A stretch of DNA of 52,104 bases. Source: Synergistales bacterium (GTDB taxonomy: Bacteria > Synergistota > Synergistia > Synergistales > Aminiphilaceae). Below are positions 33,301-42,898 of this stretch, one piece after another. The translations under genes were made by a program, and so were the position numbers. The stretch lies in the NCBI GenBank assembly GCA_021736445.1, contig JAIPGA010000008.1:1-52104 (forward strand), read 5' to 3'. Under the pieces are notes generated by a model. It ran no database searches, was not told the origin of the DNA, and saw nothing but the letters and a program-made list of their open reading frames with translations. Position 1 is the first letter of the stretch, and each line of letters opens with the position of its first letter.

Positions 33301-33726
33301 CAGAAACATCTGATGCCGCTCTATGTCACCTCCAACGCCCTGGGCGCCGTGGAACGGAATATCGCCAACGACAGTGTGGCCTCCCTCCTGGAAGGAATCA
33401 AGAAGGGCTCTGTCACCAGGCTGCTCGCCTTCGGGATGGACCCGCTCCAGGCCGGCGTCACCGTTGAAGAGCTGCGGGGGCTTGACACCTATGCCCTTGC
33501 CTACCACAGGGAGACGGAATCCGCCGACACCGCCGACTACATCCTGCCCATCGCCCACTGGATGGAACGGGACGGCAGCATCACCACGCTCTCCGGCGAA
33601 CATGTGCCGCAACGGCGTGCGCTGGCCACACCGGGCGAGGCCGTAGGACTCTGCTGGATCATGTCGGCTCTTGCCCGACGACTGGGGCTGGAGCTTCCGG
33701 CGGCAACGCCGATCTGCACCCACTAA
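30361..33726 (+). CDS. NuoG-GltD fusion: iron-sulfur flavoprotein with NuoG/FdhA-like C-terminus
   Basis: 1121 residues. Domains: NuoG-type [2Fe-2S] (Cys38, 49, 52, 66); a GltD-like cluster region (CRPPCTLACPA, VCPAPCEEECRR); a GltD-type FAD/NAD(P)H oxidoreductase with GVVGGGPAGLSAAYYL (about 200) and VAVVGGGNTAMDACR (about 330); two [4Fe-4S] motifs, CILCGRCVRAC (about 613) and CTQCGLCVQLCPVG (about 656); then the start of a molybdopterin-oxidoreductase fold with cluster cysteines in HCSSCPVGC and SCALGRF. No catalytic Cys or selenocysteine was found in that last domain, so it looks like NuoG, structural rather than catalytic. AGGGAGG precedes the ATG. It forms one operon with the NuoE- and NuoF-like genes. 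Confidence 0.88.
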   Translation: MKDRTVRVILNGREVLGYPGQRLLDLCEECGVEIPALCYDPHLSLHGGCSICLVEVEGAKSLVRACAATIRPDMVVHTNTDRVRNTRKLGLELLFSDHVGDCRPPCTLACPARGDVQGYVNLAAQGKYHEALDTLHNNITLPASIGRVCPAPCEEECRRNLVDHEAVSIREIKRFIGDSCIASGDLGAIPEICDDSRSVGVVGGGPAGLSAAYYLRLRGYEVHLYEREEKLGGMMRYGIPDYRLPQEILDTEIEWLMAHGVRVHTGTGLGEDISMEELRDRHEAVLLAMGCWTSTPLRCPGKDLSGVEGGIEFLYRVNTGEQVDPGRRVAVVGGGNTAMDACRCAKRLGAEKVSVVYRRTHDEMPAEEIEYQEAVEEGIEFLFLSNPCGIQEGSSCLQMECETMELGEPDASGRRRPVPTGEKFMLEVDKVIAAIGQRVEFGGLPDTLHDGKNMVVDDDYATPLTGVFVCGDMQTGPDIAVGAIGGGHWAAESIHHYLTTGKPERPFEYDVTRELTEEDFKDEERIPREHATHDPAEVRLQADRAFAEYNRGLTEEQVLRDAGRCMECGCPDLFECKLRRYGIEYKVDPDRVAGDHISKTEEVNQYYIRNMDKCILCGRCVRACDELAGFHAIDFSKRGFESSVDPEYFKDIDNSDCTQCGLCVQLCPVGALTEKRAERWPHSETPDIVTTHCSSCPVGCQLELNLDSSHERVVRITTDLDDPTSVSAGNSCALGRFDYQEDRESRLTAPRINGRETSWKETLDSLAETLKESPDSDKTGILVHPSLTNEVLAGIGRLTDEVLPGASCAVYGTDEAAPLRKAMEERWGTPLGRTMYDDITSAEVVLLFGTRTDVRQPVLSSWLRKAMRHSHTKVIYVGSDPGMLNRGNTLFLNPLEGSYETFLKGLHAAVLSEADLPLPGALADYTPGKTSTTTGLDSGELIGAAELLVGAGKVVTLVSEEWAALRKGSEDIVHMLDAIKQKHLMPLYVTSNALGAVERNIANDSVASLLEGIKKGSVTRLLAFGMDPLQAGVTVEELRGLDTYALAYHRETESADTADYILPIAHWMERDGSITTLSGEHVPQRRALATPGEAVGLCWIMSALARRLGLELPAATPICTH

Positions 33727-33774
33727 TACCCGACACGCGCTACCGGCAGCGCACACCGCAATCCCATAACGCAG

Positions 33775-33807
33775 CAGGAAGGTGGCGGGGACCCCGCCAC
33801 CTTCCTG
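33775..33807 (+). terminator. Hairpin without U tract after the electron-transfer operon
   Basis: A 15-base-pair perfect stem (CAGGAAGGTGGCGGG with its complement) and a three-base loop. It lies between converging genes, and no T run follows on either strand. Confidence 0.65.
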
Positions 33808-33848
33808 TATTCACCGACACAATGTCTCTGCCTGTCAGCCCTTGCGGA

Positions 33849-35933
33849 TTATCCCTCTTCCTTCTCGGCCTGCCGCGCCTCGATCACCTTCCTGGTGATC
33901 TCCTCGGGGACCTCTTCGTAGTGGGAGTACTCCATGGTGAAGTTCCCCCGGCCGGAGGTCATGGAACGGAGAATGATGGCGTAGCGGAAGAGCTCGGCCA
34001 GTGGGGCCTGTGCCTTGACCACCTGCAGGCTCCCCCGGGCGTCGATGCCCATGATACGCCCTCTGCGGCTGTTGAGATCCCCCATGACATCGCCGAGGTA
34101 ATCCTCGGGGACAAGCACCTCGATGTTCATGATCGGCTCCAGCAGCACCGGCGAGGTGCTCTTCATGGCTTCCTTGTAGGCCATGGAGGCAGCGATCTTA
34201 AAGGCCATCTCCGAGGAATCCACGTCGTGGTAGGAACCGTAGAAGAGCGTTGCCTGGATGTCCACCACCGGATAGCCCGCAAGGAGACCTTCCGTAAAGG
34301 CTTCCCTGAGCCCCTTTTCGACAGCAGGAATATAGGTCTTGGGAACCACCCCGCCGACAATCTTGTCGACAAACTCGAACCCTTCGCCCCGCTCTTTGGG
34401 GGCGAATTCGATATGAACGTCGCCGTACTGCCCCCGGCCGCCGCTCTGCTTCTTGTATCGGCCCTGGGCCTTGGCTGTTTTCCGAATGGTCTCCCGGTAG
34501 GGAACCCGCGGCGTGCGGGTGTCGAGATCCACCCCGTAGCGTTCTTTGATATGGGCAAGCATCACGTCCAGGTGCTGGTCGCCCATGCCGGAGAGAACGT
34601 TGTCCCTGGTTTCGGGGTTCTTCTCGTAGGAGAGGGTGGGATCCTCCTCGATGAGTCGGTGGACCGAGTTGGCCAGCTTGTCCTCGTCGCCCCGACTCTT
34701 GGGGAACACGGCCAGACTGAAGACCGGTTTGGGGAAGTCGATGGGCCGGGCCTGGAGCTTGGTCCCCTTCTTCGCCATGGTATCGCCCACGGCTGTGCTG
34801 TGCAGTTTGGGAATGGCCACGATGTCTCCGGGAACGATCTCCTTGACCTCGCTGCTCTCCTTCCCCAGCATCTGACGGAAGGAGCTGACCCGCTCGTCCT
34901 CTTCCTTGTTGACATTGTAGATATTCTCGTCGCTGGTGGTGGTGCCGGAAAGGACCCGGATAAAGGAGAGTTTCCCCACGTAGGGATCCACCATGATCTT
35001 GAAACAGAGGGCCAGGAAGTCGCCGGAGGGATCGGCGGAACACTCCACCTCCTCCCCCGCTTCGTCCAGGACCTTCCGCGGCGGCATATCTACCGGAGAG
35101 GGAAGGATATCCACAATGGTTTGCAGCAGCTGGTAGACACCGACGTTGTGGGTGCTGTCGCCGGGGATGACCGGATGGAGTTCCCGGCCGATAATCGCCT
35201 GCAGGAGCGCGGGCCGGAGCTCCTCCATACCGATCTCTTCACCCTCGAGGTAGCGCATCATCAGCTCGTCATCGGACTCGACAATCCGCTCGACAAGGGT
35301 CTCCCGGGCGCTCTGGGCCTGTTCGGCCTGTTCGGCGGGGATCTCCCCTTCGGTCATCTCCCTGCTTCCGTCGGCCCCGTAAAAATAGGCCTTGCCGGCG
35401 AGTATATCCACAAGCCCCTTGAAGGAGGCCTCGCTGCCTATGGGGAGAAAGAAGGGCACCGCCTTGTCGGTGAAATACTCCTGGATCTGGCCGACAACAC
35501 CGTCGAAATCGGCGTTCTCGCGGTTCATCTTGCTGACAAAGAAGGCCACGGGAACCCGGAAATCCTCGCTGAACTCCCAGGCCTTCTCCGTCTGGACCTC
35601 CACGCCGTCCACCGCGCTGACCAGGGTGACCACGCTGTCCGCGACGCGCATGGAGGAGCGCATGTCGCCGATGAAGTCGGCATAGCCCGGCGTATCGAGG
35701 ATGAAGAGCGTCTTCTCCCGGTAGGGGATCGTGGCCACGGCGGAGTTGATCGAGATCTGCCGCTTGTGCTCTTCGGTGTCGAAGTCCATAACGGTGTTGC
35801 CGCTTTCGATACTGCCCATCCGGGTGGTCTGGTCGGTATCAAAGAGAATGGCCTCGGAGAGGGCGGTCTTTCCCGCCCCTCCGTGTCCTACCAACGCGAC
35901 AGTCCGGATATCTTCAGGTTTTCTCGTCCCCAT
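33849..35933 (-). CDS. EF-G paralogue (EF-G2-like translational GTPase)
   Basis: 694 residues with all five EF-G domains. Walker A is GHGGAGKT (16-23). The G3 motif reads DTPGYADF: Tyr84 stands where true EF-G has the catalytic His. The G4 motif reads SKMN (134-137) in place of NKMD. Domain IV has GGRGQYGDVHIEF with the KQSGGRGQ loop, and domain V SGRGNFTMEYSHYEEVP. ATG 35933 follows AGGAGG; the eight extra residues of the longer frame include that site. Proteins of this class are found beside a normal EF-G and are not the main translocase. It follows gatB by 158 bases and may have its own promoter (TATAAT at 35959-35964). Confidence 0.9.
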   Translation of the reverse strand: MGTRKPEDIRTVALVGHGGAGKTALSEAILFDTDQTTRMGSIESGNTVMDFDTEEHKRQISINSAVATIPYREKTLFILDTPGYADFIGDMRSSMRVADSVVTLVSAVDGVEVQTEKAWEFSEDFRVPVAFFVSKMNRENADFDGVVGQIQEYFTDKAVPFFLPIGSEASFKGLVDILAGKAYFYGADGSREMTEGEIPAEQAEQAQSARETLVERIVESDDELMMRYLEGEEIGMEELRPALLQAIIGRELHPVIPGDSTHNVGVYQLLQTIVDILPSPVDMPPRKVLDEAGEEVECSADPSGDFLALCFKIMVDPYVGKLSFIRVLSGTTTSDENIYNVNKEEDERVSSFRQMLGKESSEVKEIVPGDIVAIPKLHSTAVGDTMAKKGTKLQARPIDFPKPVFSLAVFPKSRGDEDKLANSVHRLIEEDPTLSYEKNPETRDNVLSGMGDQHLDVMLAHIKERYGVDLDTRTPRVPYRETIRKTAKAQGRYKKQSGGRGQYGDVHIEFAPKERGEGFEFVDKIVGGVVPKTYIPAVEKGLREAFTEGLLAGYPVVDIQATLFYGSYHDVDSSEMAFKIAASMAYKEAMKSTSPVLLEPIMNIEVLVPEDYLGDVMGDLNSRRGRIMGIDARGSLQVVKAQAPLAELFRYAIILRSMTSGRGNFTMEYSHYEEVPEEITRKVIEARQAEKEEG

Positions 35934-36091
35934 AAAGATGTACCTCCTCCTGAACAATTATATAGATAGGATTCCTTGTTTCCCTTAGGAGCGCCTCCAT
36001 CCCCTGGTGTGCTCTCGCCTGTTCCAATCCTCGAATATCCTACGCGAGTCGCCAGCGAAGCGTCAACGCAACACAGGTGCCGCCCTGCTGA

Positions 36092-37561
36092 TCATTGGTC
36101 GAGCAGCTCTTTCAACTGCTCCGCTATGGCCCCGGGGTCCGCCTGGCCCCGGGTTTCCCGCATCACCTGGCCCTGCAGAAACCTCTGTTTTTTGCCCTTT
36201 TTGTCCTTGCCGGACCGGATCTCCTCCAGCACATCGGGGTGTTCGCTCAGGATCTTCTCCACAATACCCCGGAGTCTTTCGCCTTCCACGCTCCCCGTCG
36301 CGACGCCAGCCTTCTCGATGGCCTCGTCACAACCTACCTGCTCCTTGCACATGGCTGTGAAGACGTCCCGAGCCGCTGTGGTGGACAGCTCCCTGGCCTC
36401 CACCTTCTTGAGCAACAGGGCCAGCTGGTCTGCGGGAACGGGGAACTGAGCCATGCCGATGTCCTGCTCGTTCAGAACCCGGAGGATCTCCGTTTTGACC
36501 CACTTGCCGGCCCGCTCGGCGGGCACGCCGCCGGCCATGAGCGCGTCGGCGTACTCCGCCACCTCTCTGCTTTCGGACAGGGCCTCCGCTTCCTCCCGAC
36601 TCAGTCCTTCCCTGTCGATATACCGCTGCACCCGCTCCCAGGGGAGTTCGGGGAGCTCTGCCCGCGCGGACTCCTGTTCTGCCGCCGTCACAACGATGGG
36701 CGGCAGATCGGGTTCGGGGAAATAGCGATAGTCATGGGCTTCCTCCTTCCCCCGGGAGGAACGGGTGACACCTGCGCCGTCATCCCAGTGCCGGGTCTCC
36801 TGCACGACATGACCACCGTCGTCGAGGATATGCCCCTGTCGTTCCACCTCGTAGTGCAGGCCCAGTTCCAGGGCACGGAGGGAGTTCATGTTCTTGATTT
36901 CCGTTCTGGTGCCCAGCGGACCGTCGGGCGTCCGTACGGAGACATTGGCATCCACCCTGAGCGAACCGGACTCCAGGTCGCCGTCACAGACGCCGAGGTA
37001 GCGCACCAGACGCCTGAGCTGCAGTACGTACTCCCTGGCCTCCCTTGGGGAAGCGATATCAGGCTCGGAGACGATCTCCGCCAGAGGAACGCCCGAACGA
37101 TTGTAATCCACCAGGGAGGAACCGGACCCGGCAAGCCGTCCGTCGGCGGCACTGTGGACGAGTTTCCCGGCGTCCTCCTCGAGATGCAGTCGCTTGATCC
37201 TGATCCGGCGCTCGCTCCCATCGCTGTCGGTGAGCACAATGGCACCGTGTTCGGCCAGGGGCAGATCGTACTGGCTGATCTGGTAGGCCTTGGGCAGATC
37301 GGGGTAGAAGTAGTTCTTGCGGTGGAAGATGGTCCGCTCGTTGATGGTGCATCCCAGGGCCAGGGCCGTTCTGACGGCGTACATCACGGCTTGCCCGTTG
37401 GGAACGGGCAGCGTGCCCGGGAGGCCCAGGCAGAGGGGGCAGACATTGCTGTTCGGCGTGGCGCCGATATAGTCGGTGGAACAGCTGCAGAAGAGCTTGG
37501 TCTTCGTGGCCAGCTGGATATGGATCTCCAGCCCGATAACGGGTTCGTGCCGCGCTGTCAT
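36092..37561 (-). CDS. gatB: Asp/Glu-tRNA(Asn/Gln) amidotransferase subunit B
   Basis: 489 residues. GatB phosphorylates the misacylated aminoacyl-tRNA and receives ammonia from GatA. The N-terminal VIGLEIHIQLATKTKLFCSC and NVCPLCLGLPGTLPVPN carry the zinc-type cysteines. The middle has RIKRLHLEEDAGK and SLRVDANVSVR; the C-terminal YqeY-like tail (about the last 150 residues) binds tRNA. It begins in the gatA stop as ATGA. It is the last gene of a long minus-strand operon and is followed by 158 bases before the EF-G paralogue. Confidence 0.96.
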   Translation of the reverse strand: MTARHEPVIGLEIHIQLATKTKLFCSCSTDYIGATPNSNVCPLCLGLPGTLPVPNGQAVMYAVRTALALGCTINERTIFHRKNYFYPDLPKAYQISQYDLPLAEHGAIVLTDSDGSERRIRIKRLHLEEDAGKLVHSAADGRLAGSGSSLVDYNRSGVPLAEIVSEPDIASPREAREYVLQLRRLVRYLGVCDGDLESGSLRVDANVSVRTPDGPLGTRTEIKNMNSLRALELGLHYEVERQGHILDDGGHVVQETRHWDDGAGVTRSSRGKEEAHDYRYFPEPDLPPIVVTAAEQESARAELPELPWERVQRYIDREGLSREEAEALSESREVAEYADALMAGGVPAERAGKWVKTEILRVLNEQDIGMAQFPVPADQLALLLKKVEARELSTTAARDVFTAMCKEQVGCDEAIEKAGVATGSVEGERLRGIVEKILSEHPDVLEEIRSGKDKKGKKQRFLQGQVMRETRGQADPGAIAEQLKELLDQ

Positions 37562-39033
37562 GCCCGCTCACCCCCCTTCGGGGTGATGGAGGGCACCCCG
37601 AAGCTGGACTGCAGTACCGACGCGATGCCCAATAGCGTCATCTCGCTCCAGTGGCTTCCCACCAACTGCACCCCCAGAGGGAGTCCGCCTTCGGACATGC
37701 CCGAATAGAGCGAGAGCCCCGGAAGGCCCGCCAGGTTCACCGGAAGGGTGAAGACATCGAGCATGTACATGCTGATGGGATCGTCGAGCAGTTCGCCTTT
37801 TTTCACGGGCAGCGACGGGCAGGTCGGCATGAGGATGGCGTCCACACCCCGGAAGGCCTCCTCGAGTTCGGCGAGGATCACCTGGCGGACCTTCTGGGCC
37901 GTCAGGTAGTAGGCGTCGTAGTAGCCCGAGCTGAGCACATAGGTGCCGGTGAGAATCCGGCGCTTGACCTCCGGACCGAATCCCTCCCGACGGGTGGTGT
38001 AGTACTGTTCGATCAGCGAGTCGGCGTCCCGGCGCATGCCGTAGCGCACCCCGTCGTAGCGTGCGAGGTTGGAGCTCGCTTCGGCAGGGGCGATGATGTA
38101 GTAGCTGGCCAGACCGTAGGTGATCGTCCTGGGCAGGGAGATGGAAACCAGCTCCGCGCCGGCCTTCTCGCAGAGGCCCGCCGTATGCGCCACCGAACGT
38201 TTCAGCTCGGGGTCAACATCGTAGCCCTCGAATTCCTGAACCAGTCCGATCCGCCGTCCGTGGAGAGAATCCTCCTCCAGGGCGTCGAGATAGCGGGGGC
38301 GTTCCATGCCGCGGCAGGTGGCGTCCCTGGCGTCGGGTTTGGCGATCACATCCATGGCCAGCGCCAGATCGCCGACATCCCGGGCCAAAGGACCGATCTG
38401 ATCCAGCGACGAAGCGAAGGCGACCAGACCCCAGCGACTGACCAGGCCGTAGGTGGGCTTCAGCCCCTGGATGCCACAGTAGGCGGCGGGCTGGCGGATC
38501 GATCCCCCCGTATCGCTCCCCAGCGCCAGCGGCACGTACCCGGCGGCCACGCCGGCGGCGCTTCCCCCGGAGCTGCCGCCGGGGACCCGTGTGGTGTCGT
38601 GAGGGTTCGAGGTGGGGCCGAAGGCGGAGTTTTCCGTCGAGCTTCCCATGGCGAACTCGTCCATGTTGGTCTTGCCGATCACCACGGCATCGGCACTCCG
38701 GAGCAGCTCCACCACCGTGGCGTCGTAGGGTGGACGCCACTCTGCGAGCATCTTGCTCCCACAGGAGGTTGGGACCCCTTCGGTACACATGTTGTCCTTG
38801 ACAAGGACAGGGACGCCTGCCAGCGGACCGGGCTCCCGTCCTGCGGCGTATTCACTGTCCAGCCTTGCGGCCTGCGTGCGTGCCGATGCGGCCATCGGGG
38901 TGACGACAGCATTGAGCTCAGGCTCGAGGCGTTCCATCCGCGCAATGGCGGCGTCCACCACCTCGGCGACAGAGCTTTCGCCGCGACACACCTGCTCGAC
39001 AATCCTCCAGGCGGGCAACTCCCAGAACTCCAT
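37558..39033 (-). CDS. gatA: Asp/Glu-tRNA(Asn/Gln) amidotransferase subunit A
   Basis: 491 residues. The amidase-signature triad is complete: Lys in VLVKDN, the cis-Ser in GGSSGGSAAG and the nucleophile Ser in GSDTGGSIRQPA. It releases ammonia from glutamine for GatB. ATG 39033 lies seven bases after AAGGAGG and overlaps the gatC stop by one base (TGATG). The 3' end overlaps gatB by four. The tight C-A-B order lets the three subunits be made in equal amounts. Confidence 0.96.
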   Translation of the reverse strand: MEFWELPAWRIVEQVCRGESSVAEVVDAAIARMERLEPELNAVVTPMAASARTQAARLDSEYAAGREPGPLAGVPVLVKDNMCTEGVPTSCGSKMLAEWRPPYDATVVELLRSADAVVIGKTNMDEFAMGSSTENSAFGPTSNPHDTTRVPGGSSGGSAAGVAAGYVPLALGSDTGGSIRQPAAYCGIQGLKPTYGLVSRWGLVAFASSLDQIGPLARDVGDLALAMDVIAKPDARDATCRGMERPRYLDALEEDSLHGRRIGLVQEFEGYDVDPELKRSVAHTAGLCEKAGAELVSISLPRTITYGLASYYIIAPAEASSNLARYDGVRYGMRRDADSLIEQYYTTRREGFGPEVKRRILTGTYVLSSGYYDAYYLTAQKVRQVILAELEEAFRGVDAILMPTCPSLPVKKGELLDDPISMYMLDVFTLPVNLAGLPGLSLYSGMSEGGLPLGVQLVGSHWSEMTLLGIASVLQSSFGVPSITPKGGERA

Positions 39034-39329
39034 CAGTCTTCCTCCTTCACGATGCGGGGCACCTTGAAGAAATCCCCGTCCCGCATTGGGGCTTCCTGGA
39101 GGGCACGGTCCCTCTCCGGCCACCTCTGCGGCTCATCCTCCCGCATCGGGGAAGCCGCGGACCGGTCCAGCGCGAAGGGGTGGACCGCCTGCAGATCCAC
39201 CTCCTGCAAGGTTTGAAAATGTTCCAGTATGGAGCTGAAGTGCCGCCGGAGCGGCTCGATCTCGTCGTCGCCTACCTCCATACGGATCAACCGCGCTACA
39301 TGCCGCACATCTTCGGCTGATACATCCAT
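39033..39329 (-). CDS. gatC: Asp/Glu-tRNA(Asn/Gln) amidotransferase subunit C
   Basis: 98 residues, the usual size. GatC wraps the GatA-GatB interface. The N-terminal VRHVARLIRMEVGDDEIEPL and SSILEHFQTLQEVDL match the family, and the C-terminal MRDGDFFKVPRIV is the conserved tail. GGGAGGTG precedes ATG 39329. A longer frame from 39344 includes this site and is not used. ligA lies 35 bases upstream. Confidence 0.94.
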   Translation of the reverse strand: MDVSAEDVRHVARLIRMEVGDDEIEPLRRHFSSILEHFQTLQEVDLQAVHPFALDRSAASPMREDEPQRWPERDRALQEAPMRDGDFFKVPRIVKEED

Positions 39330-39364
39330 CACTGCACCTCCCAAAAAGGGCTCTTCGCTCTTGC

Positions 39365-41377
<2,013 letters not shown>

Positions 41378-42898
41378 CTACAGATCCCTCGGCTTCATGG
41401 TGGGAAAGAGGATCACATCCCGAATGGAACGGGAGTCGGTGAGAAACATGGTCAGCCTGTCCATGCCGATTCCCATACCGCCGGTGGGCGGCAGTCCGTA
41501 CTCCAGGGCGGTTACGTAGTCCTCGTCGTAGGGATGGGAGGTGTCGTCGCCTGCTTCCTTCCTGCGCTGCTGTGCCAGGAAGCGTTCCTTCTGGTCCAGG
41601 GGGTCGTTGAGCTCGCTGAAGGCGTTGGCCACCTCCGAACCATAGACAAAGAGTTCGAAGCGGTCGGTGAACTCGGGATCCTCGGGATCGCGTTTGGCCA
41701 GCGGCGAGATCTCCACGGGGTGCTTGAGCACGAAGGTGGGCTGCACCAGATGGTGTTCCACAAACTCCTCGAAGAACTCGGCGAGGAGACCGAACCGGGT
41801 TTCGTCGCCCTCGATCTCGATGCCGTGCTCCCTGGCGATGCTACGGGCCTCCTCGTCGTCGCCGAGGGTACGGAAATCCACGCCGGTGTGCTGCTCCACC
41901 AGCTCAACCATGGTGGCCCGCCTGAAGGGCGGCTCGAAGGAGAGATCCACCCCCTGGTAGGAGACCTTCCGCGTTCCCACGGCGTCTGCGGCGGCCACGA
42001 CGAGCTCCTCGCAGAGTTCCATCATGTCGTTGTAGTCGGCGTAGGCCCAGTAGACCTCCATGGAGGTGAATTCCGGATTGTGCATGGTGTCCACACCTTC
42101 GTTCCGGAAAAGCCGGCCGATCTCGTAGACCCGCCCCAGCATGCCCACGATCAGCCTCTTGAGGTGGAGCTCCGTGGCGATACGCATGTAGAGATCCGTG
42201 CCGAGGGCGTTGTGGTAGGTGATAAAGGGACGGGCGTTGGCGCCGCCGGCAATGGGAGAGAGAATGGGCGTTTCCACCTCCAGGCTGTCGTGGGCGTCCA
42301 GCACCCTGCGGAAGGCCTGGGTGATCCGGCTCCGGGCCCGGAAGACCTCCCGCACCCGGGGATTGGCGATGAGGTCCACGTAGCGCTGTCGGTAGCGGAC
42401 CTCCGTATCCTTGAGGCCGTGCCACTTCTCGGGAAGGGGTCGCAACGCCTTGGAGAGCAAGCTGTATGATGTGACCTGAAGCGACAGTTCGCCGCGCCTG
42501 GTCCGGAAGGGTGTTCCTCTGATACCGAGGAAATCGCCGACATCCACCCATTTCTTGAAAAACCCGTAGGCCTCCTCGCCGACGGCGTCCCGCTGGAAGT
42601 AGAGCTGCAACCTGTGGCGCTCGTCCTCGATATGAACAAATGAAGCCTTGCCGTGCTTCCGGATGGACATGGCGCGCCCGGCGGTGCAGATCTCCTCGTC
42701 TGCGTGGCCGCTTTCTCCCAATGATTCGTAGTGCTCCAGCACGTACCCAAGGGTGTGTTCCCGTTCCCACCCGGGGACGGCGAAGGGGTCGTATCCCTCT
42801 TCCTCCCGGAGGCGTCGGAGCTTCTCCATCCGCTGCTGGAGGATCTCCTCCTCCGGGGCCATGTGTCTTTCACTGCTGTTCCCGTCCTGGGCAACCAT
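41378..42898 (-). CDS. lysS: Lysyl-tRNA synthetase, class II
   Basis: 506 residues. The N-terminal OB anticodon-binding domain contains RAMSIRKHGKASFVHIED. The class II motifs follow: motif 1 around RVLDAHDSLEVETPILSP, motif 2 YEIGRLFRNEGVDTMHNPEFTSME, and motif 3 GLPPTGGMGIGMDRL near the C-terminus. It charges tRNA-Lys. ATG 42898 is eight bases after AAGGGAG, and a longer frame begins inside the dus gene. The gene overlaps dus by 29 bases, so the two are co-expressed. Confidence 0.97.
   Translation of the reverse strand: MVAQDGNSSERHMAPEEEILQQRMEKLRRLREEEGYDPFAVPGWEREHTLGYVLEHYESLGESGHADEEICTAGRAMSIRKHGKASFVHIEDERHRLQLYFQRDAVGEEAYGFFKKWVDVGDFLGIRGTPFRTRRGELSLQVTSYSLLSKALRPLPEKWHGLKDTEVRYRQRYVDLIANPRVREVFRARSRITQAFRRVLDAHDSLEVETPILSPIAGGANARPFITYHNALGTDLYMRIATELHLKRLIVGMLGRVYEIGRLFRNEGVDTMHNPEFTSMEVYWAYADYNDMMELCEELVVAAADAVGTRKVSYQGVDLSFEPPFRRATMVELVEQHTGVDFRTLGDDEEARSIAREHGIEIEGDETRFGLLAEFFEEFVEHHLVQPTFVLKHPVEISPLAKRDPEDPEFTDRFELFVYGSEVANAFSELNDPLDQKERFLAQQRRKEAGDDTSHPYDEDYVTALEYGLPPTGGMGIGMDRLTMFLTDSRSIRDVILFPTMKPRDL

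Noticed and set aside
32430-33726. Active formate dehydrogenase at the end of the NuoG-GltD fusion
   Set aside because: The pterin-fold tail has the cluster cysteines but no catalytic Cys or in-frame selenocysteine codon at the expected place, and it is shorter than a true FdhA.
33822-35969. 715-codon plus-strand frame over the EF-G paralogue
   Set aside because: Mirrors the EF-G gene almost exactly and has no recognisable domain.
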